From FEN-299 sp963717945 (GTDB taxonomy: Bacteria; Acidobacteriota; Vicinamibacteria; Vicinamibacterales; Fen-181): a stretch of 64,000 bases of DNA. Both the position numbers and the translations under genes were made by a program. Within the stretch, counting starts at the first letter, position 1. Each line of letters begins with the position of its first letter. Positions 9,798 to 18,271 of this stretch are shown here, one piece after another. The DNA lies in the NCBI GenBank assembly GCA_963717945.1, contig CAVQXT010000001.1:248001-312000 (forward strand), given 5' to 3'. The notes below the pieces were generated by a model. The model was not told where the DNA came from and ran no database searches. It saw only the letters and a program-made list of their open reading frames with translations.

Positions 9798-11072
9798 ATG
9801 AGGGTGACGACACTCGTGCACGCCGACACCATCCCGCTGATCGTCGATCGGCTCCGCTACCGGTACCCCTCGATCCTCATCGACGCGGTCACCGAGCTGG
9901 TGCCGGACCAGCGCGTGGTCGCGATGAAGAACGTCGCGGTCGACGAGATCTTCTTCCAGGGCCACTTTCCCGGCACGCCGCTGATGCCCGGCGTGCTGAT
10001 GGTCGAAACGCTGGTCCAGGTCGCGGCCTACCTCCTCCTCCACCGCGCCGGCGGGCGTCCCGACTCGCGGGCCGTGCTGCGCGGCGTCAACGACGCCAAG
10101 TTCCGGCGGCAGGTGGTGCCGGGCGATCGCGTGCGGGTCGAGGTGACGCGCCGCAGGACCCGCGGCCGCGTGTCGATCCTCCACGGCGTGGCGTCGGTGG
10201 GCGGCCAGATCGTGATCGAGGCCGACCTGCTCATGGCCGTCGAGCCCGACCCGGCCTCGATCGACCCGACGGCCCTGGTCAGCCCCGGCGCGGTCATCGG
10301 CGAGGGGACGACGGTCGCGCAGCACGCGGTCATCGGCCCGCACGTCCGCATCGGCCGGCGCTGCCGCATCGGGGCCTCGACGGTCGTCGACGGCTGGACC
10401 GAGATCGGCGACGACAACGACATCTCGCCGTTTGTGTCGATCGGCCTGGCGCCGCAGCACCTGCGCTACGCGGGCCAGCCCACGCGCGTCCAGATCGGGG
10501 AAGGGAACATCATCCGCGAGTTCGTCACCATCCACCGCGGGACGGCGGAAGGGGCCGGGCTGACCCGGATCGGCGACCACAACCTGCTCATGGCCTACGT
10601 GCACGTGGCCCACGACTGCCGCATCGGCAACGAGACGATCCTGGGCAACGCCGCCACGCTCGGCGGGCACGTGCACGTCGAGGACTTCGCCAACATCAGC
10701 GCCTTCTCCGGCGTGCATCAGTTCTGCCGCGTCGGCCGCCACGCCTTCATCGGCGGCTACTCGGTCGTCACCAAGGACGCGATGCCGTTCGCCAAGACGG
10801 TCGGGAACCGCGCGCGCAACTATGGCGTGAACTCGGTCGGCCTGGAACGCCGCGGCTTCCCGGCCGGGACGATCGCGAAGCTGAAGCGCGCGTACCGTTA
10901 CCTCCTCGTGTCGAAGCTGAACACCACGATGGCCGTCAACCGGATCCGGGCCGACCAGTCGCTGGTCTGCCCCGAGGTCCAGTACCTCACCGAGTTCATC
11001 CGCGGGTCGAACCGGGGCGTGCTGCTGCGCCGGCCGACGCACCGGGCGGACGAGCCCGAGGTGGAAGGGTAG
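9798..11072 (+). CDS. fabZ-lpxA: Fused FabZ dehydratase / LpxA UDP-GlcNAc acyltransferase
   Basis: One 424-residue frame joins two neighbouring lipid enzymes. Residues 1-150 are FabZ, the (3R)-hydroxyacyl-ACP dehydratase, with the active-site His in FFQGHFPGTPLMPGVLMVE and the Glu of the same block. From about residue 155 comes LpxA, the first lipid A acyltransferase: hexapeptide repeats of the left-handed beta helix, the catalytic His in VHVAHDC, the VHQFCRVG turn, and the C-terminal helical domain with YRYLL. No stop or reading-frame break separates them. Fusion puts both users of hydroxyacyl-ACP on one chain. The true start could be ATG 9798 or GTG 9816; no strong ribosome-binding site decides it. 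Confidence 0.95.
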   Translation: MRVTTLVHADTIPLIVDRLRYRYPSILIDAVTELVPDQRVVAMKNVAVDEIFFQGHFPGTPLMPGVLMVETLVQVAAYLLLHRAGGRPDSRAVLRGVNDAKFRRQVVPGDRVRVEVTRRRTRGRVSILHGVASVGGQIVIEADLLMAVEPDPASIDPTALVSPGAVIGEGTTVAQHAVIGPHVRIGRRCRIGASTVVDGWTEIGDDNDISPFVSIGLAPQHLRYAGQPTRVQIGEGNIIREFVTIHRGTAEGAGLTRIGDHNLLMAYVHVAHDCRIGNETILGNAATLGGHVHVEDFANISAFSGVHQFCRVGRHAFIGGYSVVTKDAMPFAKTVGNRARNYGVNSVGLERRGFPAGTIAKLKRAYRYLLVSKLNTTMAVNRIRADQSLVCPEVQYLTEFIRGSNRGVLLRRPTHRADEPEVEG

Positions 11073-11095
11073 CGCGCGCGACGGACCGCACCGCC

Positions 11096-11914
11096 ATGCG
11101 AATCGGCCTGATCGCCGGCAACGGCCGGTTTCCGCTCCTGGTGCTCGACGCGGCCCGCCGGCTGGGCCACGACGTCACCATCGTGGCCATCCGCGAGGAA
11201 GCGTCGCCCGAGCTGAACGAGGCGGCGTCGCGGGAGCCGCGGGCCGCGATCACCTGGCTGTCGCTCGGCGAGCTGGGCCGCTGCATCGACACGCTGCGCG
11301 GGGCCGGCGTCACCCGCGCCGTCATGGCCGGCCAGGTCCGCCACGTCAAGATCTTCTCGGGCATCGTGCCCGACAGGCTCCTGCTCGCCGCGCTGCTCCG
11401 GCTCCCCGCCAGGAACACCGACGCCCTCATCTCGGCCGTCGCCGGCGTGCTCGGCGACCACGGCATCGAGCTGCTCGACTCGACCGCGTTCCTCCAGCCC
11501 CTGCTCGCCGGGCCGGGACCGATCACCGCGCGGCCCTCGACCAGCGAGGAGCAGGCCGACCTCGACTTCGGCTGCCGGATCGCCGACGCGGTGGCCGGCC
11601 TCGATGTCGGCCAGACGCTCGTCGTCAAGGACCTGGCCGTCGTGGCCGTGGAGGCGATGGAGGGCACCGACGAGACCATCGCGCGGGCGGGGCGCCTGGC
11701 CGGCGCGGGCACGCGCGTCGTGAAGGTGGCCAAGCCCGCGCAGGACATGCGCTTCGACGTGCCGGTGGTCGGCCTGCCGACCATCGACGCGATGCGCGAG
11801 GCCGGCGCCACCGCGCTGTCGGTGGACGCGGGCCGGACGCTGCTGTTCGACCGGCCCGAGCTGGTGGCGGCGGCCGACCGGGCCGGCATCGCGATCGTCG
11901 GGCGCGCGCGATGA
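11096..11914 (+). CDS. lpxI: UDP-2,3-diacylglucosamine pyrophosphatase LpxI
   Basis: Hydrolyses UDP-2,3-diacylglucosamine to lipid X in lipid A synthesis, the role LpxH plays in enterobacteria. The 272-residue protein starts MRIGLIAGNGRFPLLV, the typical LpxI N terminus, and keeps the GQVRHVKIF, TDALISAV and MEGTDETIARAG blocks of the family (DUF1009). It follows fabZ-lpxA by 23 bases and its TGA overlaps the ATG of the next gene, so these genes form one transcription unit. No lpxB, lpxD or lpxK is seen in the window. Confidence 0.94.
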   Translation: MRIGLIAGNGRFPLLVLDAARRLGHDVTIVAIREEASPELNEAASREPRAAITWLSLGELGRCIDTLRGAGVTRAVMAGQVRHVKIFSGIVPDRLLLAALLRLPARNTDALISAVAGVLGDHGIELLDSTAFLQPLLAGPGPITARPSTSEEQADLDFGCRIADAVAGLDVGQTLVVKDLAVVAVEAMEGTDETIARAGRLAGAGTRVVKVAKPAQDMRFDVPVVGLPTIDAMREAGATALSVDAGRTLLFDRPELVAAADRAGIAIVGRAR

Positions 11915-12855
11915 CCACGCCCTCCACCCTCCGCGTCGCCGTCATCGGCGTGGGCCACCTCGGCCGGCATCACGCCCGCATCCTGGCCGGGCTCGCCGGC
12001 TCGACGCTGGTCGGCGTCGTGGACGTCAAGGCGGACCGGGCCGCGGAGGTCGCCTCCGCGCACGGGTCGCGGCCGTTCACCAGCATCGACGACGTCATCG
12101 GCGAAGTGGACGCCGTGTCGATCGCCGTGCCCACCGCGGCGCATCTCGAGACGGCGCTGCCGTTTCTCGAGCGGGGCATTCCCGTGCTCGTCGAGAAGCC
12201 GCTGGCGCGATCGGTCGAGGACGCCGACCGCTTGATCGCGGCTGCCGAGGCGCGCGGCGTCCTGCTCGCCGTCGGCCACACGGAGCGGTTCAACCCGGCC
12301 GTGGCGGCGGCCGCGCGTCACCTGCGCGACCCCCGGTTCGTCGAGGTCCACCGGCTCGGCACCTTCCCGGAACGCAGCCTCGACATCGACGTGGTCTTCG
12401 ACCTGATGATCCACGACCTCGACATCGTCCTCTCGCTCGTGCAGGCGGAGGTGGCGTCGGTCGAGGCGGTGGGCGTCCCGGTGCTGACCGGGCGCGTCGA
12501 CATCGCCAACGCGCGCCTGCGGTTCGAGAACGGGTGTATCGCCAACGTCACGGCGAGCCGGATCAGCCGCGAGCGCGTGAGGAAGATCCGGTTCTTCGAG
12601 CCCGACGCCTACGTGTCGATCGACTACGCGGCGCAAGAGGTCGAACTGTACCGGTTGGTTCGCGGCGGCGGCGGGCCGCCGCGGATCGAAGGGGGCCGGG
12701 TCGAGGTCGCCCGCGAAGAGCCGCTGGCGCGCGAACTCGCCGATTTTCTGGCGGCCGTGCGGGACGGGCGCCCTCCGCTGGTCACCGGCCGCGACGGCCG
12801 CCGCGCGCTGGCGCTGGCCGAGCGCGTGGCACACCGCATGGCGGGGGGAGCGTGA
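11911..12855 (+). CDS. Gfo/Idh/MocA-family oxidoreductase, possible GnnA-like
   Basis: NAD(P)-dependent sugar oxidoreductase of 314 residues. The N-terminal Rossmann fold shows VAVIGVGHLGRHHARIL; the family Lys-Pro pair is seen in PVLVEKPLARS, and the active-site-like segment DLMIHDLDIVLSL follows. It is translationally coupled to lpxI (ATGA overlap). A Gfo/Idh gene beside lpx genes recalls GnnA, which oxidises the 3-position of UDP-GlcNAc for 3-amino lipid A (known from Acidithiobacillus and Leptospira). The partner transaminase GnnB is not in the window, so this role is only a hypothesis. Confidence 0.85.
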   Translation: MTTPSTLRVAVIGVGHLGRHHARILAGLAGSTLVGVVDVKADRAAEVASAHGSRPFTSIDDVIGEVDAVSIAVPTAAHLETALPFLERGIPVLVEKPLARSVEDADRLIAAAEARGVLLAVGHTERFNPAVAAAARHLRDPRFVEVHRLGTFPERSLDIDVVFDLMIHDLDIVLSLVQAEVASVEAVGVPVLTGRVDIANARLRFENGCIANVTASRISRERVRKIRFFEPDAYVSIDYAAQEVELYRLVRGGGGPPRIEGGRVEVAREEPLARELADFLAAVRDGRPPLVTGRDGRRALALAERVAHRMAGGA

Positions 12856-12860
12856 CGGCG

Positions 12861-13568
12861 ATGTCGGTCGACAAGCGCCCGGCGCGCGTCTCCGCGATGT
12901 TCGACGCCATCGCCGGCCGGTACGACCTGCTCAATCACCTGCTGAGCGCGGGGCTGGATTGGCGCTGGCGCCGGCTGGCGATCCGGTCGCTCCGGCTCAC
13001 CGGCGGCGAGCGGGTGGTGGACGTGTGCACGGGCACCGGCGACGTGGCGCTGGCCGCGGTGGACGCGCGTCCGGGAGCCGCACGCGTCATCGGCGTCGAC
13101 TTCTCCGCCGAGATGCTGCGCCTCGGCGGCGAGAAGGTGCGGGCGCGCGGCCGGGGAGATCGAATCCTCCTCGCGCGCGGCGACGCCACGAAGCTGCCGC
13201 TGCCCTCGGCCTCGATGGACGCCGCCACGGTCGCCTTCGGCATCCGCAACGTCGAGCGGCCCGAGCGGGGGCTGGCCGAGATGCATCGCGTGCTCCGCCC
13301 GGGGGGCCGGCTGGCGATCCTCGAGTTCTCCATCCCGGCGTCCAGGCTCGTGCGTGCCGCCTACCTGCCGTACTTCCGCCACGTCCTGCCGCGGGTCGGA
13401 GGGCTGGTGTCCGGGCACGGTTCGGCCTATGCCTACCTGCCGGCGTCGGTTGGCAGCTTCATCGCGCCCGAGGCGATGCTCGACTACCTCCGCGCCTGCG
13501 GTTACCGGCGGCCCTCGGCCAGGCCGCTCTCGTGGGGCATCGTCATGCTCTACACGGCAGAGAAGTAG
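12861..13568 (+). CDS. menG: Demethylmenaquinone/ubiquinone methyltransferase
   Basis: SAM-dependent C-methyltransferase of quinone synthesis (UbiE/MenG, 235 residues). Visible are FDAIAGRYDLLNHLLSAGLDW at the N terminus, the SAM-binding VVDVCTGTGDVAL, the FGIRNVERPERGLAEMHRVL block and the C-terminal PLSWGIVMLYTAEK. Whether the product is menaquinone or ubiquinone cannot be read from this gene; no other quinone gene is nearby. ATG at 12861 follows a GGGGGGAG ribosome site by 11 bases; the GTG at 12852 overlapping the previous stop is too close to it. Confidence 0.93.
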   Translation: MSVDKRPARVSAMFDAIAGRYDLLNHLLSAGLDWRWRRLAIRSLRLTGGERVVDVCTGTGDVALAAVDARPGAARVIGVDFSAEMLRLGGEKVRARGRGDRILLARGDATKLPLPSASMDAATVAFGIRNVERPERGLAEMHRVLRPGGRLAILEFSIPASRLVRAAYLPYFRHVLPRVGGLVSGHGSAYAYLPASVGSFIAPEAMLDYLRACGYRRPSARPLSWGIVMLYTAEK

Positions 13569-13673
13569 GGGAATTCGGCGCGCGGGCGGCCAAAGCGGCC
13601 CGGGTGGCGTCTATAATGGCAATAGGTCCTGCCAGCGCCTGCCCGCCCCGGCGGTCCTTCGACGCCAGAGTGT

Positions 13674-13679
13674 TATAGT
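13674..13679 (+). promoter_or_regulatory. Candidate -10 box for the TonB-like gene
   Basis: TATAGT ends 12 bases before the ATG at 13692, implying a leader of only a few bases. A second candidate, TATAAT, is at 13612-13617. Neither has a convincing -35. Confidence 0.3.
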
Positions 13680-13691
13680 TCCGTATTCCCG

Positions 13692-14651
13692 ATGTTTTTC
13701 GATTTCTACGACGACCGCCCGGATTACGAGGCGATAAGCCGCGAATATGTCAGGCTGGAGGGTCTCCTCCACCTGATGATCGCGGTGGCGGTGGCCTTCT
13801 TCGTCGATATTGTCACGGTCATCGTGATGATCTATCTCGCGTCGCTGCCGCCGAGCGACGCGGCCAAGCGGGCCGCCATGCTCGCGGCTCAGCGCGAACC
13901 GAACCCGCGCTTCGTGTTCATGTCGCCGGCCCTCGACCGCCAGTCGAAGACCGCGTCGCCCCGCGCGCCGTCGTCGGATGCGAACCGCCGGGCTGCGGCG
14001 CGGGAGCGCTCGCCGAACCCGACCAACGACATGCCGTTCTCCCGCGGCAACACGGCCGAGATGGTGGAGCAGCGGTCGATGACCGTCCCTCCACAGGCGG
14101 CCCGCGATCCCTCTTCGGATCCGTCCCAACGGCCGGGCCAGAACGGCCGGAGTGGGCAGGACTCATTGCCGCTGACCGGGCTGACCGGCCCGCCGCTCGG
14201 CGCGCCGCGCGGCGGGCCGGGCGCGATGGGGGCCCCGGGGCCGTTGTCGCAAGCCCTGGCCAACCCGCTCCGCTACGCGCCGGGCGACGTGTTCAACAAC
14301 CCCGGCGGCGCGGGCGGCGAGACGCAGGCCGACATCCAGTTCGACTCGAAGGGCGTCGAGTTCGGGCCGTGGCTGCGCCGGTTCATCGCCCAGGTCAAGC
14401 GCAACTGGCTGATCCCGATCGCGGCCATGACGATGAAGGGGCACGTGGTGGTGACCTTCACCGTCCACAAGGACGGGAGCATCACCGATATCAACGTCTC
14501 CGGCCCCTGCCCTGTCCCGGCGTTCAACCGCGCCGCCGAGGGCGCGCTCATCGCCTCGAACCCGACGCAGCCGCTGCCGCCCGAGTACCCGGCCGAGTTC
14601 TGCCCGATCGTGGTGACGTTCTACTACAATGAGACGCGGCCGGACCGGTAA
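13692..14651 (+). CDS. TonB/TolA-like protein with C-terminal TonB domain
   Basis: Predicted inner-membrane anchored energy-coupling protein (319 residues). One membrane segment lies near residues 25-52 (LLHLMIAVAVAFFVDIVTVI). A long disordered periplasmic stretch rich in Pro, Gly, Ser and Arg covers about residues 60-215, and a TonB/TolA-type C-terminal domain starts near residue 220 (KRNWLIP, then GHVVVTFTVHKDGSITDI and ASNPTQPLPPEYP). The final domain resembles the TonB_C family with the usual Gly-x-Val-x-Val-x-Phe pattern. No exbB or exbD is adjacent, so the partner motor is elsewhere. The segment is unusual in having about 20 residues before the membrane helix. Confidence 0.8.
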   Translation: MFFDFYDDRPDYEAISREYVRLEGLLHLMIAVAVAFFVDIVTVIVMIYLASLPPSDAAKRAAMLAAQREPNPRFVFMSPALDRQSKTASPRAPSSDANRRAAARERSPNPTNDMPFSRGNTAEMVEQRSMTVPPQAARDPSSDPSQRPGQNGRSGQDSLPLTGLTGPPLGAPRGGPGAMGAPGPLSQALANPLRYAPGDVFNNPGGAGGETQADIQFDSKGVEFGPWLRRFIAQVKRNWLIPIAAMTMKGHVVVTFTVHKDGSITDINVSGPCPVPAFNRAAEGALIASNPTQPLPPEYPAEFCPIVVTFYYNETRPDR

Positions 14652-14663
14652 GAGGCAGGCGGC

Positions 14664-14747
14664 ATGACGCGCACCGAGCGCGTCGGCCTCCTGGTCCTCG
14701 CGTCGATCCTCGTCCTCTACGTCATCGGCCGCCTGTTTCTCCGCTGA
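14664..14747 (+). CDS. 27-residue single-pass membrane peptide
   Basis: A short frame sits exactly in the gap between the TonB-like gene and miaA. It starts at ATG after a GAGGCAGG ribosome-binding site and ends four bases before the miaA GTG. The predicted peptide is MTRTER, then a hydrophobic run of about 17 residues, then RLFLR, so a one-helix membrane protein is likely. The spacing fits a translated operon member. Function is unknown, and conservation in relatives is needed to show it is real. Confidence 0.45.
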   Translation: MTRTERVGLLVLASILVLYVIGRLFLR

Positions 14748-14751
14748 CCCT

Positions 14752-15720
14752 GTGACGCGCCTTTCCCGACCTCTCATCGCCGTGCTCGGTCCGACGGCGA
14801 GCGGCAAGAGCGCCCTCGCCATCGCGCTCGCCGAGCGCTACGGCGGCGAGATCATCAGCTGCGACTCGGCGGCGGTGTATCGCCGGTTCGACATCGGGAC
14901 CGACAAGATCCCGGCCGCCGACCGGCGCGGGATCCCGCACCACCTCATCGACGTCGCCGACCCGACCGACGACTACACGGCCGCGCGCTTCGGCCGCGAC
15001 GCCGCGGCGGCGGTCAGGGACATCCTCGCGCGGGGCCGGCTGCCGGTCCTGGCCGGGGGCACCGGCTTCTACTTTCGCGCGCTCACCCGCGGGCTGTTTC
15101 CCGGGCCGGCGCGGGACCAGGCGCTGCGCGACCGGCTCGGCGCCATTGCCGGGCGTCGCGGCGCGCCGTTCCTGCACCGGATGGTCGCGCGCGTGGACCC
15201 GGCCTCGGCCGCCCGCATCCAGGCGCGCGATCTCGTCCGGCTGGTCCGCGCGCTGGAGGTGTACTTCCTCACCGGCACCCCGCTCACGGCCCACTTCGCG
15301 GCCACCGTGTCACCCCTGCCCGGAGTGCGCACCGTCGGCCTTTTGGTGGACGTGCCGGCGCCGGTCCTCAACGAGCGCATCACCCGGAGAGTGGACGAGC
15401 AGTTCAGGCGTGGCCTCATCGACGAGGTGCGGGCGCTGGTCGCGACCGGCGTGCCGCCGGCCGCCCGGCCGTTCGGCAGCCTCGGCTACCGCCAGGCGCT
15501 CGAGCACGTCCGCGGGCTGCGCGGCGAGGCGGAGACACGGGATCTCATCGTGCGCGACACTCGGCGCTACGCGCGCCGTCAGTTGATCTGGTTCCGCAAA
15601 GAGCCTAACCTAAATGTGATCCCCGGTCCGGGCGAGCGGCAGGCCGCGCTGGAGAGCGCGGCGCGAGTCGTCGACCGGGCTCTCGGCGCGTCCGACCCCC
15701 GCGGCGAGGAGAACCGTTGA
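14752..15720 (+). CDS. miaA: tRNA dimethylallyltransferase
   Basis: Adds a dimethylallyl group to A37 of tRNAs that read UNN codons. The 322-residue product shows the P-loop GPTASGKSALAIALA at residues 10-24, the CDSAAVYRRFDIGTDK segment, the HHLIDVADPTDDYTAARF segment, the LAGGTGFYFRAL motif and the C-terminal RRYARRQLIWFRKEP block. The start is GTG at 14752. Its stop overlaps the hfq ATG by one base, the classic miaA-hfq arrangement. Confidence 0.96.
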   Translation: MTRLSRPLIAVLGPTASGKSALAIALAERYGGEIISCDSAAVYRRFDIGTDKIPAADRRGIPHHLIDVADPTDDYTAARFGRDAAAAVRDILARGRLPVLAGGTGFYFRALTRGLFPGPARDQALRDRLGAIAGRRGAPFLHRMVARVDPASAARIQARDLVRLVRALEVYFLTGTPLTAHFAATVSPLPGVRTVGLLVDVPAPVLNERITRRVDEQFRRGLIDEVRALVATGVPPAARPFGSLGYRQALEHVRGLRGEAETRDLIVRDTRRYARRQLIWFRKEPNLNVIPGPGERQAALESAARVVDRALGASDPRGEENR

Positions 15721-15983
15721 TGCCATCATCTACAGACACGAAGCCGGCGGTCACCACGCCGAACATCCAGGACGCGTTCCTCAACCACGCGCGGCGCGAC
15801 CGGATGGCCGTTCGCTTCCGGCTGCTCGACGGCTCCGAGTTCGAGGGGCGCATCAAGAACTTCGACCGCTTCGCGGTCATCGTGGAACGTGACGGCACCG
15901 ACCAGCTGATCTTCAAGCACGCCATCGCGACGATCACGGCGGCCCGATCGGCCACCAGCTACTACAGCCACCCAGCCCAGTGA
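15720..15983 (+). CDS. hfq: RNA chaperone Hfq
   Basis: Hexameric Sm-like RNA-binding protein that pairs small RNAs with mRNAs. The 87-residue protein has the N-terminal NIQDAFLNHARRDRMAV, the Sm1 strand region with a GSEFEGRIKNFDRFAVIV pattern and the Sm2 motif FKHAIATI (FKHAI in place of YKHAI). The start codon ATG at 15720 shares its first base with the miaA stop; a TTG three bases earlier is ignored. Its stop overlaps the GTG of deoB, so miaA, hfq and deoB are coupled. Confidence 0.95.
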   Translation: MPSSTDTKPAVTTPNIQDAFLNHARRDRMAVRFRLLDGSEFEGRIKNFDRFAVIVERDGTDQLIFKHAIATITAARSATSYYSHPAQ

Positions 15984-17158
15984 CCACGCCGAGCTTCTCG
16001 CGTGTCATCGTCATCGTGCTCGACAGCGTCGGCGTCGGCGAACTGGCCGACGCCGCGGAGTACGGCGACCAGGGCAGCAACACGCTCGCGAATCTCGCCC
16101 GCCGGGTGAGGCTCGAGATCCCGGCGCTGTGCGGCCTCGGGCTCTCGCGCATCGTCGCCCTGCCGGGCACGCCGCCGGTGCCGGACCCGGCCGCGGCCTT
16201 CGGCCGGATGGCCGAGCGGTCGCCCGGCAAGGACTCGGTCACCGGCCACTGGGAGCTGATGGGGCTCACCATGGATCGCCCCTTCCCGGTGTACCCGCAC
16301 GGTTTCCCCGCCGAGATCATCCGCGAGTTCGAGCGCCGGATCGGCCGCCCGTCGATCGGAAACGTCGTCGCGTCGGGCACGGTCATCATCGAGCAGCTCG
16401 GGGCGGAGCACATGCGCACCGGCTCGCCGATCGTCTACACGTCGGCCGACAGCGTGTTCCAGATCGCCGCGCACGAGGAGATCATCCCGGTCCCGGAGCT
16501 CTACCGGGAGTGCGAGGTCGCCTACGACATGATGGTCCGGGGCCGCGGGCTCGGCCGCGTCATCGCGCGGCCGTTCGTGGGCACCCCCGGGTCGTTCCAC
16601 CGGACGTCCAACCGGCGCGACTACGCGATGCCGCCGGTGGGCGAGACGCTGCTCGACCGCCTCACCGGCGCCGACATCCCGACGTTCGCGATCGGCAAGA
16701 TCAGCGATCTATTCGCCGGGCAGGGCGTCGCGGCCTCGGTGCACACCGTGTCGGACGACGACGGCATGGACCAGGTCGAGCGGGCGATGGCGGAGCGGCC
16801 CTCGGGCCTCATCTTCGCCAACCTCGTCGACTTCGACACCGTGTACGGCCACCGGAACGACGTCGAGGGCTACGCGATGAACCTCGAGCGGTTCGACGCG
16901 CGGCTTTCCGAGTTGCTGCCGCGCCTTCGGCCCGACGACCTGCTGGTGCTGACGGCCGATCACGGCAACGACCCGACGACGCCCAGCACCGATCATTCGC
17001 GCGAATACGTGCCGGTTCTCGCGTGCGGCGCGCGCGTGCGGGCCGGCGTCGACCTCGGCACGCGGTCGACGTTCGCGGACCTCGGCCAGACGCTGGCCGA
17101 GGTGTTCGGCGTGGGCCCGCTCGCGCACGGCACGAGCTTCCTGGCCGAGATTGGCTGA
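15980..17158 (+). CDS. deoB: Phosphopentomutase
   Basis: Interconverts ribose-1-phosphate and ribose-5-phosphate (and the deoxy forms) in nucleoside salvage. The 392-residue protein is an alkaline-phosphatase-superfamily mutase: metal ligands in VLDSVGVGELADA, the DSVTGHWE segment, NVVASGT, FVGTPGSF and the late metal-binding block LTADHGNDPTT, followed by the THSREY-like motif STDHSREYVPVL. GTG at 15980 overlaps the hfq stop. Phosphoglycerate mutase relatives lack the GVGELADA and TGHWE combination, so the assignment is firm. Confidence 0.95.
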   Translation: MTTPSFSRVIVIVLDSVGVGELADAAEYGDQGSNTLANLARRVRLEIPALCGLGLSRIVALPGTPPVPDPAAAFGRMAERSPGKDSVTGHWELMGLTMDRPFPVYPHGFPAEIIREFERRIGRPSIGNVVASGTVIIEQLGAEHMRTGSPIVYTSADSVFQIAAHEEIIPVPELYRECEVAYDMMVRGRGLGRVIARPFVGTPGSFHRTSNRRDYAMPPVGETLLDRLTGADIPTFAIGKISDLFAGQGVAASVHTVSDDDGMDQVERAMAERPSGLIFANLVDFDTVYGHRNDVEGYAMNLERFDARLSELLPRLRPDDLLVLTADHGNDPTTPSTDHSREYVPVLACGARVRAGVDLGTRSTFADLGQTLAEVFGVGPLAHGTSFLAEIG

Positions 17159-17167
17159 CCTGGCACC

Positions 17168-18217
17168 ATGACCATCCGTGAAGAGCTGGAGGCGCGCGAA
17201 CGGCAGTTTCTCGCCCCCGAGGCGGCGCTGAGCGCCGGGACCAGGGGGCGCCTGAGGCCCGAGCCGGAAGACGACATGCGGCCGGCCTTCCAGCGCGACC
17301 GCGACCGGGTCATCCACTGCAAGGCCTTCCGCCGCCTCAAGCACAAGACGCAGGTCTTCTTCTCGCCCGAGGGGGACCACTACCGCACGCGCCTCACCCA
17401 CACGCTCGAGGTCTCCCAGATCGCGCGGACCATCGCCAAGTCGCTCCACCTCAACGAGGACCTGACCGAGGCCATCGCCCTCGCGCACGACCTCGGTCAC
17501 ACCCCGTTCGGCCACTGGGGGGAACGCGTCCTGAACGACCTCATGCCCGGCGGCTTCGCGCACACGGCCCAGAGCATCCGCGTCGTCGACCTCCTGGAGC
17601 GCGACGGCCAGGGTCTCAATCTCACCTGGGAAGTTCGCAACGGCATCGCGCATCACTCGAAGGGGAAGTCCGGCGCGCCCACCGGGGAGGACATGGCCGC
17701 GACGCTCGAAGGGCAGTCGATCCGCGTGTCGGACCTGGTGGCCTACGTCAACCACGACACCGACGACGCGATCCGGGCGGGGCTGCTGGTGGAGGCGTCC
17801 CTGCCGGCGTCGGCCGTCGGCTGCCTGGGCCGGTCGCCGTCGGAGCGGATCGGGAGGATGGTGCGCGACGTCGTGATGACCACGCGCCAGGCGGGCCTCG
17901 ACCGGGTCCGGATGAGCGACGAGGTGCTCTCGGCCACTCTCGAGCTGCGCGCCTTCCTGTACGGCGCGGTGTACGAGAAGGGGGTGTCCACTTCCGAGTT
18001 CCGGAAGGCGACCGACATCCTGGGCCTCCTGTGGAAGAAGGTCCACGAGCACCCCGACGAGTTCCTGGAGCGGCGGACGGTCGAGCGCGACGGCATCGAC
18101 GCGGCGGCGCGCGACTTCCTGGCGGGGATGACCGATCGCTACGCGGTGGGCCTCTTCGAGCGGCTGTTCATCCCCCGGCCCTGGGTCGTGGCGGCCGGCG
18201 CCTGGCAGCGCGACTGA
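17168..18217 (+). CDS. dGTPase-like HD-domain nucleotide triphosphohydrolase
   Basis: Deoxynucleotide triphosphohydrolase-like protein of 349 residues, the shorter Dgt class typical outside enterobacteria. The HD metal site is visible as RLTHTLEV, then LAHDLGHTPFGHWGE, with further ligands in NGIAHHSKG and AYVNHDTDDA. The N-terminal FQRDRDRVIHCKAFRRLKHKTQVF is a strong family marker. It probably keeps dNTP pools balanced; substrate preference cannot be read from sequence. It starts nine bases after deoB, a second nucleotide-metabolism gene. Confidence 0.9.
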   Translation: MTIREELEARERQFLAPEAALSAGTRGRLRPEPEDDMRPAFQRDRDRVIHCKAFRRLKHKTQVFFSPEGDHYRTRLTHTLEVSQIARTIAKSLHLNEDLTEAIALAHDLGHTPFGHWGERVLNDLMPGGFAHTAQSIRVVDLLERDGQGLNLTWEVRNGIAHHSKGKSGAPTGEDMAATLEGQSIRVSDLVAYVNHDTDDAIRAGLLVEASLPASAVGCLGRSPSERIGRMVRDVVMTTRQAGLDRVRMSDEVLSATLELRAFLYGAVYEKGVSTSEFRKATDILGLLWKKVHEHPDEFLERRTVERDGIDAAARDFLAGMTDRYAVGLFERLFIPRPWVVAAGAWQRD

Positions 18218-18230
18218 CGGTTTTCCATGT

Positions 18231-18236
18231 TATTAT
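18231..18236 (+). promoter_or_regulatory. Candidate -10 box before yceD-rpmF
   Basis: TATTAT lies between inverted arms CCATG (18225-18229) and CATGG (18237-18241), about 35 bases before the yceD ATG. It is a plausible promoter for the ribosome/fatty-acid cluster, but no clear -35 is visible. Confidence 0.3.
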
Positions 18237-18271
18237 CATGGGTCTGTCCCTGACGGACGTTTGTACGCAGG

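Noticed and set aside
13617..13678. Short frame from the ATG inside TATAATGG before the TonB-like gene
   Set aside because: Only about 17 codons, no ribosome site, and the sequence reads better as a promoter region.
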